Source: JADFOI01 sp965218935
Lineage (GTDB): Bacteria > Acidobacteriota > UBA6911 > RPQK01 > JADFOI01
NCBI GenBank assembly: GCA_965218935.1
Contig: CBDCMH010000007.1
Span: 434,001 to 498,000 of the forward strand
DNA length: 64,000 nucleotides
Reading direction: 5' to 3'
Every line of letters begins with the position of its first letter. Position 1 is the first letter of the stretch. The notes beneath the pieces are model-generated. The model ran no database searches. It was given only the letters and a program-made list of their open reading frames with translations, and had not been told where the DNA came from. Position numbers and translations under genes: made by a program. Below are positions 33,332 to 41,273 of this stretch, in pieces.

Positions 33332-34096
33332 ACCCGATTATTTTCAACTACTTGGGCCAAGGCGTCAATTCCTGAATTTTCCACTGTGTCAGTTTTTGTG
33401 TCAGTTTGGTAGGCAGAATCGAGGGTCTTGATGGCTCTCATGCGATGGTCAGGAGCGAGGTGGGAATATCTCATGGTCATGGTCAACGTAGCATGACCGA
33501 GCAGTTCCTTCACAGTCATTAGGTCCACTCCCGACATTACCAAGTGTGATGCGAAAGTGTGCCTAAGGTCGTGAAAACGGAAGTTGTGAATGCCAGCTTG
33601 TTTCACGGCATTGCTAAACTGTTTCCGACAATCATAGAGAGGCTTGCCTTCTCCTACTGGGGAAGGGAAGACGTAACCTTTCTTGAACCTGCTCGGAAGA
33701 ACTTTAAAAGTCTCACAAACAGTGGCATCCATTGGGAGCATTCTCTTCTTGCCGCTCTTTGATTCTTGGATGGTTATGATGCTGTTGTTGAAGTCCACAT
33801 CACTCCACCTCAGCTTCAGAATCTCTCCCTTTCTCATGCCAGTGTGAAGGGCAATGATAAGGATGGGGCGAAAGGTCTGACTGGCAACGTCCAGTAGTTG
33901 CTGAATTTCTCCCCGATCCAGGAACCTAGTTCTGGCTCCATTTTCCCTCAAAGGTTTGATCCCCTGAGCAGGATTGTCTGTCACCAAACCCCACTCTTTC
34001 CCTTTGTTAAACATGCTTGAAAGATGAGCCAGATGACGATTCCTTGTGGCAGGACTCAACCTTTTTTCTTCCATTCTCTCGGCCAGAAACTTCACG
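33322..34096 (-). pseudogene. tyrosine integrase, N-terminus lost at the IS3-like element
   Basis: The 258 remaining codons begin inside the core-binding domain (LSPATRNRHLAHLSSMFNKG) and include the whole catalytic domain: IIALHTGMRKGEILKLRW, HDLRHTFASHLVMSG, KELLGHATLTMTMRYSHLAP. About 80-100 N-terminal residues are missing where the IS ends at 34097. This was probably the integrase of the 2.8-kb element bounded by tRNA 5'-half repeats. It may still be expressed from GTG/ATG codons inside but would lack arm binding. Confidence 0.82.
33383..33406 (+). repeat. 24-bp direct repeat of the second element, copy 1
   Basis: Contains two TGTGTCAGTTT-type units in tandem and is identical to 35934-35957 in the same orientation. 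The two copies lie just inside the ends of the 33.3-36.1 kb element, as integrase arm sites would. This one falls in the 3' end of the integrase gene. Confidence 0.6.
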
Positions 34097-34136
34097 TGTA
34101 CGTCTTCAGCGAGAATGGGACATTTGGGGTTCCAAG

Positions 34137-35136
34137 CTAAGAGACAGTGGGAACCGATGCTGATCGGGCTAGTTTAGCATTGATCGCCTGCCGACGGGCA
34201 AGGGTGACTCCTTTCAATCTTCTCCTTTTTGTGTGGATGGAATCTCGTCTTGCGAAGTACATGTCATCGGGTGTGACGTTACCCAGGGCCTCGTGATAGC
34301 GCCTGGAGTTGTAGTAGTCGATAAAGACCGCGATTTCTCGCTCCAACTCCTCGGGTGTCTCCCAGACCATTAGGTTGATGCGTTCCTTGCAGGAACGATG
34401 GTAGCGTTCGATCTTCTCGTTGGTCTGGGGATGATAGGGTGAGGCCAGGATGTGGCCCAGTCCCTTGGTCTCCAGATACTGACCAAAGTCTTTGGAGATC
34501 AAAGCCGGTCCGCGGTCTGTCACCAGCCGGGGCCGATCAGACAACGGAGCCTGTTCCACACCCGTTCTCTCACAAGCCGCCTCGACCACCTGGCTGAAGT
34601 CTCCAGCACGCATGGCCGTGTGAAGTCCCCAGGCCAGGATCCTCCGGCTAAAGTCATCCAGTACTGAGATCAGATAGTACCAGCCCCAGTTCTTGACCAG
34701 AAGATAGGTCGCATCCGTTTGCCACTGCTGGTTGGGTCGGGTCGTCTTGATTCGATATTCCGATTCGGCTGGAAAGCTCCGGAGTTGAACCTCCCGAATC
34801 AGCCCTTCCGCTTTCAAAATCCGGTAGACCGAGGATTCCGAGACCGTAAACCCGCACCTATCCGTCACCTGGCAGCTCACTTCTCGTGAGGACCACTCTG
34901 GAAACAGCAGCGCCATCTCCAGGATTCGGTCCCGTTCTTTGGGCAGGATCTGATTCCAAACCCGTCCTGATCCTGGGGGACGGTCCCGCAAGCCTGCCAA
35001 CCCCCTCTTTCGAAAGTGGTGTCTCCAGCGATAGTAGGTCGAGCGGGCGGATCTCGAGTTGATCCAGCACCTCCCGGACCGGTAACTCGGAGGCCTCCAC
35101 TGTCCTTAAAACTTCCAGCTTGTGCTCGCTGAGCAT
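34137..35136 (-). pseudogene. IS3-like orfB, frameshifted
   Basis: Same product as 8638-9636, but an extra G near 35047 (codons ATC CGC CCG instead of ATC CCC CGC) shifts the frame after VLDQLEI, so full OrfB cannot be made. The remaining frame from about 35000 encodes the second HTH and intact DDE core (QWQTDATYLLV, RLVTDRGPAL, TNEKIERYHRS). The Gly in TNGK is Glu here. A gene caller would report 287 residues from an internal start. Confidence 0.85.
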
Positions 35137-35156
35137 CCTCTGATACCTCCTTCGCC

Positions 35157-35483
35157 TTACAGGCCCAAACTTTTTTTTAGCTTTTGGTTCTCCACTACCG
35201 TCTCGGCCACCGCCTTCTTCAAGGCCTCATTCTCCTCCTTCAAGCGACGCACCTCACCGGAAGTCGCATTCCGTTGGGTCTCCCGGGTTAGACCGTTTTT
35301 GCCCGAATCCAGGAAGGCCTTGGACCACTTGTAGTAGATCGAAGGTTGAATCCCTTCTTTGCGGCACAGTTCGGTGACGGGAATCTCTCCGCGGAGCCCC
35401 TCCAAAACGATGTGGATCTTCTCTTCGGCCGTGAATCTCCGGCGGGTGGCCCTACGGATCTGTTTGACGACGTCTGTGGTCAT
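35157..35483 (-). CDS. IS3-like OrfA, intact
   Basis: The 108-residue OrfA has the HTH (RRRFTAEEKIHIVLEGLRGE, TELCRKEGIQPSIYYKW) and a zipper-like end, stopping after KKSLGL. The run of eight A codons just before the end is a slippery site: in the -1 frame, reading stays open (KKKFGPVRRRRYQR) into orfB. This matches IS3-type programmed frameshifting. It is the intact form of the damaged gene at 8292. Confidence 0.85.
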   Translation of the reverse strand: MTTDVVKQIRRATRRRFTAEEKIHIVLEGLRGEIPVTELCRKEGIQPSIYYKWSKAFLDSGKNGLTRETQRNATSGEVRRLKEENEALKKAVAETVVENQKLKKSLGL

Positions 35484-35639
35484 AGCGTTCTCCTTTTGGT
35501 TGTGCCATGACCAGCATCGGCTTGCTCTGATGGGCTGCCAAGATCAGCCCTTTGAGGGGGTGAGATCTCACCCCCTCAAACCTTCCAACTCTCTCTTAAC
35601 TCTCGGCCCTATGTGTCCCACTTTCGCTGACGGGATACA

Positions 35640-35867
35640 TTCCACACCCTCATTGACGAGTGTTTCTGTCAGGACCTGGTCTTGTAGGTAAGCTCGAACC
35701 TTGGGGTTGTGGCGGGCCTTGTAACCCATCACACGGGCAGAGTTTCGGTTGGAGCAGTTGTAGGCATTCAAAGCTGCTTCAGGAGCACTTCCGGTTTTGA
35801 TGTAGGCATCGGCAAATGCCTTTTGCTTGGGGGTGAGGTTAAAGCCCACTTCTTGTGTGAGTGCCAC
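35640..35867 (-). pseudogene. terminase small-subunit-like fragment, 3' end cut by IS
   Basis: The 76 native codons read LTPKQKAFADAYIKTGSAPE, ALNAYNCSNRNSARVMGYKA, NPKVRAYLQDQ, typical of the DNA-binding N-terminus of terminase small subunits (Terminase_2 type). The frame enters the IS after VNEGVE. The start is a GTG at 35867 without a strong ribosome site. It suggests that the 2.8-kb element is the remnant of a phage or phage-like island. Confidence 0.7.
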
Positions 35868-35933
35868 TATCTAATTATACAGGATGGCTGCATCCAGATT
35901 GGCCGTGCTGGTTAGGCGTTTCAATCTCAAATC

Positions 35934-35957
35934 ACTGTGTCAGTTTTTGTGTCAGTT
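35934..35957 (+). repeat. 24-bp direct repeat of the second element, copy 2
   Basis: Identical to 33383-33406. It lies about 140 bp inside the right tRNA 5'-half repeat. Inferred arm-binding site for the truncated integrase. Confidence 0.6.
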
Positions 35958-36064
35958 CTACCGTCACAGTTGAGCTGTATTCACATCTTTGACCGCAATT
36001 CCTGTAACTCCTGTAAAGTTGGGAAAACCAGTAAGGGTAAGGCTTTCACCCTGGAATCCGCATA

Positions 36065-36096
36065 AAGAAAGGGCCAGAGCGTTTTACCCTGGCCCT
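36065..36096 (-). terminator. hairpin with T-run after the tRNA 5'-half
   Basis: On the minus strand GGGCCAG and CTGGCCC pair across GGTAAAACGCT and are followed by TTTCTTT. It would stop transcription entering the element from the tRNA promoter, so the truncated 5'-half is probably transcribed only as a short RNA. Confidence 0.6.
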
Positions 36097-36143
36097 GAGT
36101 GCGATTCAGGCGCTCTTCCGAGCTGAGCTACGTCCCCACCCGA
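36094..36143 (-). repeat. tRNA-Ala 5'-half direct repeat (attachment site, right island end)
   Basis: These 50 bp equal 33288-33337: the tRNA-Ala 5' half from GGGGACG (36137) to the anticodon region, plus upstream bases. The 3' half is replaced by a hairpin. With the fragment at 16929 it would rebuild the ancestral tRNA gene if the island were removed. The repeat on the 5' side means that the second element carried a tRNA 5' half, which is less common than 3'-half carriage. Confidence 0.8.
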
Positions 36144-36261
36144 GAGAGGGCTATTGTACCACCGGTGAGGAAAATCAGCCCGCGGATAGACGCGCGCCCG
36201 GCTTCTGACCTCTTCGTAGTGTTCGTTGGAAGTGGTCTGTGGTCTGCGGTTTTTCCGGCAA

Positions 36262-36640
36262 GCAGAGATGTAAGCCGAGTTCTGTAACCCTTTTCAGGGC
36301 GGTGATCATTCGTCTAGGAATTGAGTCACCCCAATCCTCAAGCGGCTCACCCGCTCCGTTTCCATCGAATAAACAATGGATGAACCGGGCCAGGTTGCAA
36401 CGGAGCCTATTTGGCCTTGCACCGCGTGGGGTTTACCGTGCCTTCGATGTCACCATCGAAGCGGTGGGCTCTTACCCCACCTTTTCACCCTTACCTGAGA
36501 AAACCCAGGCGGTATGTTTTCTGTGGCACTTTCCGTAGGGTCACCCCCCCTTCCCGTTAGGAAGCACGCTGCCCTGTGGTGCTCGGACTTTCCTCCTTCC
36601 GGGTCGAGCCCGAAAGGCGATCACCCTCTCTACTTGCCGG
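36262..36640 (-). ncRNA. rnpB: RNase P RNA, bacterial class A
   Basis: The minus strand carries the conserved landmarks in order: GAGGAAAGTCCGAGCACC near the 5' end, the GGTGACCCTACGGAAAGTGCC region, ACAGAAAACATACCG, GGTAAGGGTGAAAAGG, GGTAAGAGCCCACCG and the 3' ACAGAACTCGGCTTACA that pairs with the 5' end. Length of about 380 nt fits class A. It cuts 5' leaders from tRNA precursors. Ends are approximate. It lies just outside the island, downstream of the DUF3108 gene on the same strand. Confidence 0.93.
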
Positions 36641-36729
36641 ATTTGAATCCTCATTGTACCACGCGTCAGAGCACAGATCAGAGACAACGGGTTTCAGGTT
36701 TTATGTTCCGGTCAGGTGGTCAGGAGGTT

Positions 36730-37587
36730 TCAGTCGATCCGAATCACGCTTCGGCTCTCCCGCGGTGTTTCCAGACCGATCACTTTGCCGTAGATCTTGC
36801 CGTACTTCACATCGGCTTCGAATTGAAGGGGGAAGCGCAGCGGATCGGTGGAATACCAGACGCGGAAGTCCCCTCCATTTCTGAAGAGCCCGCCCACGGT
36901 GCTGATGCGAACGGCATTAAACCCTCCGATCTCGGTTTGTACCTTTTCCCGGGTCTGAACTTGGAATCGGATCTGCTTGGGCTCTCCCCGCTCACTGAGG
37001 TGAACCTGGTACTCCTCTCCCGGTGTGAGCGAGTGGAGCCGAGCCACATAAAAAACGGACAAGACATCGGCGATGGGGCCGGGAATTCCCTCGATCTTCT
37101 TGTGAACTTCCTCAGGCGGATTCACCGCTAGATTGGTCTCGTGGACCAGGATGGAATTGCGGTCGTAGTCAAACACGACCTCCAAGTCTCTATTGCGTTT
37201 ATTTTGGCGAACCTGTCGCAACAACCGATAGGAACGAAAGGTTTCGCGATCGATGTTAGACTCGAAGTAATCCCGTACCTGCACACCGGCAATGGAACTC
37301 AGCAAACCATCCGAAAATGCCGATGCGGAGATGGTATAGGTGAGTCGCTTCTTGTACTCGGATCGACGAATGGAGAAGGTCAGTTCACCCGCTTTAAAAG
37401 CGGGGGTCAGAAAAAGAGGCTTCCAGTTCACCTCGTATCGGAGTTTCTCTCCCTCCTGGAAGGGCACTGAATAGTTCTTTTTCTTGCCCAGCAACTCCAG
37501 GGGAGCTTTCTGGGGTGTGGCCACAGGAACCAAAGCCAGGAAAAGACAGGGAATTAAGATGAAAAAAAGACCTCGCCTCACTTCCAT
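36730..37587 (-). CDS. DUF3108 periplasmic protein
   Basis: The 285-residue protein has a signal peptide (LFFILIPCLFLALVPVATPQ) and the DUF3108 pattern: VPFQEGEKLRYEVNWKPLF near residue 40, then GELTFSIRRSEYKKR, SFRSYRLLRQ-like FRSYRLL, IPGPIADVLSVFYVARL and VWYSTDPLRFPLQFEADVKY. Related lipoprotein-like beta proteins are of unknown role in the envelope. Its start overlaps the end of the ICMT-like gene by 10 nt, so it belongs to the LPS-side operon. Confidence 0.82.
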   Translation of the reverse strand: MEVRRGLFFILIPCLFLALVPVATPQKAPLELLGKKKNYSVPFQEGEKLRYEVNWKPLFLTPAFKAGELTFSIRRSEYKKRLTYTISASAFSDGLLSSIAGVQVRDYFESNIDRETFRSYRLLRQVRQNKRNRDLEVVFDYDRNSILVHETNLAVNPPEEVHKKIEGIPGPIADVLSVFYVARLHSLTPGEEYQVHLSERGEPKQIRFQVQTREKVQTEIGGFNAVRISTVGGLFRNGGDFRVWYSTDPLRFPLQFEADVKYGKIYGKVIGLETPRESRSVIRID

Positions 37588-38132
37588 AACATTTTAACCC
37601 ACATCAGCGCAGTCATGATCAGAAATCCAATGACGGAGTTGTATTCACGATTTGAGATCACCCGGCGCCACTGAAAGTTGCGCGGTCCATCCTGGCTTGC
37701 CGATTCCTCAACTTGAGCAGAGGTCTTGACATAGGGCACGAACAGGGGTACCCGTTGACGATAGGATTCGAATGGGGGTCCGAAGGCTTGTCCGAGTTCC
37801 TCCTCTTCTCGTCGCATGACGGGAATGTAAATCAGAAGAAAAAGAAAGAGGAAAAGAACCAGCAACCAAACGTTTGCTGCAGCCAGTGTGAATCCAAGAC
37901 CCATGAGGAAAGACCCAAAGTAAAGCGGATTACGTGTCCACTGATAGGGACCCCGGGCGGCCAGTCGAGTTCCTTTTTCAATGTGGCCGGAAGCCCAGAT
38001 ACGAAAGGCCAGACCTGCGGCTGCCAGGGCCACTCCGCCCACCAGGAAGTCGATTCGAGGTTGGGAGAAGTAAAGATAGACAGCAGCGAAGACAAAGCCG
38101 GCGGGAACACGGATTCTCTGGACTGAAGTCAT
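37578..38132 (-). CDS. isoprenylcysteine carboxyl methyltransferase (ICMT)-like membrane protein
   Basis: The 184-residue membrane protein has the ICMT/PEMT signature GPYQWTRNPLYFGSFLMGLG and the later REEEELGQAFGPPFESYRQRVP, with four to five hydrophobic segments. These enzymes use SAM to methylate lipids or prenylated thiols at the membrane; bacterial substrates are usually unknown. A last helix (VIGFLIMTALMWVKMLW) ends the protein. It overlaps waaC by 4 nt and DUF3108 by 10 nt. Confidence 0.83.
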   Translation of the reverse strand: MTSVQRIRVPAGFVFAAVYLYFSQPRIDFLVGGVALAAAGLAFRIWASGHIEKGTRLAARGPYQWTRNPLYFGSFLMGLGFTLAAANVWLLVLFLFLFLLIYIPVMRREEEELGQAFGPPFESYRQRVPLFVPYVKTSAQVEESASQDGPRNFQWRRVISNREYNSVIGFLIMTALMWVKMLWK

Positions 38133-39160
38133 GAGTCAAGACGCCGAATGACCGCGTCAAACACTTCCTGAACCGGGATATCCATACAAATGAACTCGTT
38201 ACAGGTGCGTTTGTAGGAGTTGGAGCAAAAGAGATAGCGTTTGACGATGGGGTCCTTTGCATTAAAGGGTCCATTTCGCCAGGGGGAGGTAGGTCCCAGG
38301 ATGGCCACGGTTGGGGTTCCTAGAGATACGGCCAGGTGCAGCGGCCCGGTGTCTCCAGCGATGAGCAGCCGGGCGCGACGGCACAGGGCCGCCAATTGTA
38401 AAAAGGTGGTGGGGAAGGCGGTCATAGGGTGGGGTGCGGTGAGGGTCTGAATTTCCTGGACCACACTTTCTTCCCCGGGCCCGTAAGTGAGAACAATCCC
38501 ATGTCCCAATTCTTGATGAATGCGAAGCATGAGTTGGGCGTAGTTCTTGAGGGGCCAGAGTTTCGTCACCCAACCGGCTCCCGGATTGACCAGGATCGGC
38601 TTGGAGATTTTGTTTTTGCTGAGCTGGTTGTCCACGTAATCGAACGCTTCAGAGGGAATGTCCAGGGGGATTAAAGGACTGGCTCCATTTTGGGAACAGC
38701 CCAGGGATCGAGCCAACTGGAGATTGATCTCAACGGCGTGAGGTCGCGAACCGTCGTCTCCAACCACGGTTTCTGAATAAAAATGTCGGGAAGCAGGTTC
38801 CCGGCATTGGTGAGCGACAAAGCCGATGACCCGCTCTGCACCCGACAATTTAGCCAGCAGGGCGGATTTGATCAGACCCTGAAAGTCCAATGCGATGTCA
38901 AAGTTGTGTTGGCGCAGCGATCGAATTAAATGGATGCTTTCCCTCACAGAGAAGAGTTCTCTTCGCCACTTCTTGGTATCTGCCAACCACACCCTGGATA
39001 TACCGGGGATACGGTCCAGAAGGTTAGGGTAGGGAGGTTCCGTGAGCCAATGGATCTGAGCCTGGGAGAAGTGTTGAGCGAGCAGTTGCTGGGCGGGGAT
39101 GGTGTGGATGATGTCCCCCAACGACCCCAGTCTGACGATCAAGAGTTTCTGTTGACCCAT
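38129..39160 (-). CDS. waaC: LPS heptosyltransferase I (GT9)
   Basis: The 343-residue GT9 enzyme shows ILIVRLGSLGDIIHTIPA-like start (LLIVRLGSLGDIIHTIPAQQ), HWLTEPPYPNLLDRIPGI, DIALDFQGLIKSALLAKLSG with the GLIKS element typical of WaaC, VNPGAGWVTKLWPLKNYAQL and the ADP-heptose-binding IAGDTGPLHLAVSLGTPTVA. It adds the first L-glycero-D-manno-heptose to Kdo of the inner core at the cytoplasmic membrane face. It follows rfaE2 with a 1-nt gap. WaaC rather than WaaF is judged by motif only. Confidence 0.85.
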   Translation of the reverse strand: MGQQKLLIVRLGSLGDIIHTIPAQQLLAQHFSQAQIHWLTEPPYPNLLDRIPGISRVWLADTKKWRRELFSVRESIHLIRSLRQHNFDIALDFQGLIKSALLAKLSGAERVIGFVAHQCREPASRHFYSETVVGDDGSRPHAVEINLQLARSLGCSQNGASPLIPLDIPSEAFDYVDNQLSKNKISKPILVNPGAGWVTKLWPLKNYAQLMLRIHQELGHGIVLTYGPGEESVVQEIQTLTAPHPMTAFPTTFLQLAALCRRARLLIAGDTGPLHLAVSLGTPTVAILGPTSPWRNGPFNAKDPIVKRYLFCSNSYKRTCNEFICMDIPVQEVFDAVIRRLDS

Positions 39161-39161
39161 T

Positions 39162-39665
39162 TTATTGTGAGCGATGTTCGGATTCAGGGGAAGGTCTATC
39201 CTCAGCGATCTGTTTTAAGAAATCCTTGGTGGAATGATCCTTAGGATCCCCCACAATGGCAATCGAGCCCCCGTAAGAGAGAACTGTCTCTCTTTCCGGC
39301 ACCGACTCCCGGGTATAGTCCGTACCTTTGGCATGAATATTGGGTTTGAGGGTTTCCAGAACCTTCTCGGCGGTGGGCTCATCAAAAAGAACCAGGTAAT
39401 CCACACATTCCAGTGCTGCCAGAATTTCAGCCCGCTCGTCCTGGTTCATCAAGGGTCGCCCGGCTCCCTTGAGTTGTCGCACCGACTTGTCGCCATTTAA
39501 ACCGAGCACTAGAATGTCTCCCAGGGCACGGGCCGCTTCCAGGTAGCGAATGTGCCCAACATGTAAAAGATCAAAACAACCGTTGGCGAAAACCACGGTT
39601 TTCCCGGCTGTCCGGTGCTCGGTCACAAGGGTGCTGATCTCCTGCAGAGCCTTAACCTTACTCAT
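39162..39665 (-). CDS. rfaE2: heptose 1-phosphate adenylyltransferase (RfaE domain II)
   Basis: The 167-residue nucleotidyltransferase has VVFANGCFDLLHVGHIRYLE with the HxGH motif, LVLGLNGDKSVRQLKG and the later YTRESVPERE with the R-x-S-like element. It makes ADP-D-glycero-beta-D-manno-heptose from the 1-phosphate and ATP. In E. coli this is the C-terminal half of HldE; here it is a separate gene overlapping rfaE1 by 4 nt, as in several other phyla. Confidence 0.9.
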   Translation of the reverse strand: MSKVKALQEISTLVTEHRTAGKTVVFANGCFDLLHVGHIRYLEAARALGDILVLGLNGDKSVRQLKGAGRPLMNQDERAEILAALECVDYLVLFDEPTAEKVLETLKPNIHAKGTDYTRESVPERETVLSYGGSIAIVGDPKDHSTKDFLKQIAEDRPSPESEHRSQ

Positions 39666-40657
39666 GAAGGATCTCCCTGGATGGCCTTTAGAAGCTCAGC
39701 TGGAGAGACGGTGGCGGTGCCCTTTTTCATGACTGCAAGACCAGCCGCATAGTTGGCCAATCGCGCCGCCTCTTCAAAAGATCCTCCGGCGGCCAGAGCC
39801 GTGCAATAACTGGCGGTCACGGTATCGCCAGCTCCGGTGACGTCCATCACTTCGTCGCTTCCGTAAACAGGGATGTGTACAAAGCCATCCGGGACAAAGA
39901 GAGACATTCCGAGCTTGCCTCGAGTAACCAGCAGGGCTTGCAATTGCCACTCCTGAACCAGTCGAGCGCCCACCTCCTGGAGGAGGGGCAGGTCCTGGCC
40001 GATGGGGAGGGACAGAACGGCTTCGATTTCCGTAATGTTGGGCGTAATGGAGGTGGCACCTCTATAAATGTCCGGACTGTCCCGTGAATCTACGATGATG
40101 AGTTTCTTATGCTGAGCCGCCAGTGCCAGCGCCGCTTCCCGCACCAGCTCATTGATGTTGCCCAGGCTGTAGTCGGATAAAATGACCGCATCGACTTGAG
40201 GGATGAGTTCAGTGAGAGCCTCGAGCAATTTCTGCTCGTGACTTTCCTGGAGACGGTAGGGTTGCTCATAGTCCATGCGCACGACTTGTTGGCGAAAGGA
40301 GTGGAAGGAGCCGGCAAGAATCCTGGCCTTTCGAGTGGTCTGAAAGGCATCGTCCCGAAAAACGTAACGCGTTTCCAGGCCTTTGGGCCAGACGGAGAAG
40401 AGGAGATCGGCTGGAGGATCGTCTCCCACAAACCCGACCGGAATGACTTGTGCACCCAGGCTTGCCACGTTAGCAACCGTGTTGGCGCCTCCCCCGGCGA
40501 CGGTTTCGGTGCTCTGGTAGTTGAGAATCAAGACCGGAGCTTCGCGTGACACGCGGGAGATCTCCCCAAAGATGAACTCGTCCAGGATAAAATCACCTAA
40601 GACTAAAACCTTTATTTGGGTGTACTTTTCAATGAGTTGCTTTAGATTGTCCTTCAA
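39662..40657 (-). CDS. rfaE1: heptose 7-phosphate kinase (RfaE domain I, PfkB fold)
   Basis: The 331-residue ribokinase-family protein has VLVLGDFILDEFIFGEISRV, AGGGANTVANVASLGAQVIP and the C-terminal DVTGAGDTVTASYCTALAAG, whose GAGD holds the catalytic Asp. It phosphorylates D-glycero-D-manno-heptose 7-phosphate to the 1,7-bisphosphate. The next gene upstream, gmhB, removes the 7-phosphate and overlaps by 29 nt, so three consecutive steps are encoded together. gmhA and the epimerase hldD are not in the window. Confidence 0.9.
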   Translation of the reverse strand: MKDNLKQLIEKYTQIKVLVLGDFILDEFIFGEISRVSREAPVLILNYQSTETVAGGGANTVANVASLGAQVIPVGFVGDDPPADLLFSVWPKGLETRYVFRDDAFQTTRKARILAGSFHSFRQQVVRMDYEQPYRLQESHEQKLLEALTELIPQVDAVILSDYSLGNINELVREAALALAAQHKKLIIVDSRDSPDIYRGATSITPNITEIEAVLSLPIGQDLPLLQEVGARLVQEWQLQALLVTRGKLGMSLFVPDGFVHIPVYGSDEVMDVTGAGDTVTASYCTALAAGGSFEEAARLANYAAGLAVMKKGTATVSPAELLKAIQGDPS

Positions 40658-41273
40658 GGTTGTGCTCCAGAATCCAATGGACCGCCTCCAGAATATTTAT
40701 GGAAACGTGGTCAGGCCGCTGCAAAGAGTTGCTCAAGGAAGAACCTGAGCCTTTTTCCTTGTCCGGCGATAGGAGTTCCTCCTGGCCATAACCGCTCTTT
40801 ACTAGTATGGACCGACAGCCTGCCCGGTGTCCCGCTTCGATGTCTCGCAGAGTATCGCCAATCATGTGGCTGGCGTTCAGGTCGAGTTGAAGATCCTGCG
40901 CAGCGCGAAGGAGAAGTCCGGGCTCGGGTTTACGACAATCGCAGGTCCGGGTATTGACTCCCGTTCCCTCCGTGGGATGATGAGGACAGTAGTAGAAGGC
41001 ATCGATGCGAGCCCCTTTTTGATGAAACGCATCAGTAATGAAGCGATGCAGCTGCTCCAGGTCCTTCTCACGGATGAGACCACGGGCGATGGCCGACTGG
41101 TTGGTGATCACGATGGCCCGGGCGCCACTCTGGTTAATCTTTTCCACGGCTTCAAAAGCTTCAGGATAGATCTGGATATCCTCGAGATGTTGCAAATAGC
41201 CGACTTCTTCGATCAGGGTACCATCACGATCCAAAAAGATCGCCGTTGTGCAGGAGAGCTCGTGCGGTCTCAT
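40629..41273 (-). CDS. gmhB: D-glycero-D-manno-heptose 1,7-bisphosphate phosphatase
   Basis: A HAD IIIA phosphatase with motif I AIFLDRDGTLIEEVGYL, motif II VITNQSAIARGLI, the zinc-loop region CPHHPTEGTGVNTRTCDCRKP and SHMIGDTLRDIEAGHRAGCR. These match GmhB. It removes the 7-phosphate in ADP-heptose synthesis. I start at ATG 41273 (GAGG 3 nt upstream), which overlaps waaF by 50 nt; the longer frame to 41354 lies wholly within waaF. The extended C-terminal tail overlaps rfaE1. Confidence 0.88.
   Translation of the reverse strand: MRPHELSCTTAIFLDRDGTLIEEVGYLQHLEDIQIYPEAFEAVEKINQSGARAIVITNQSAIARGLIREKDLEQLHRFITDAFHQKGARIDAFYYCPHHPTEGTGVNTRTCDCRKPEPGLLLRAAQDLQLDLNASHMIGDTLRDIEAGHRAGCRSILVKSGYGQEELLSPDKEKGSGSSLSNSLQRPDHVSINILEAVHWILEHNLEGQSKATH

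Larger units (their letters stand above)
34097..35639 (-). mobile_element. IS3-family-like insertion sequence, copy 2 (1543 bp, inverted)
   Basis: Nearly identical to 8136-9676 but in the opposite orientation, with the same TGTA...TACA ends and 29-bp inverted repeats. Differences I see are one extra A in orfA, one extra G in orfB, and single substitutions (Leu for Ser in orfA, Glu for Gly in orfB). The flanks CACG and TTCC are not duplicates. Genes on both sides (integrase, terminase-like) are cut. Inverted copies 24 kb apart could mediate inversion of the island. Confidence 0.9.
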
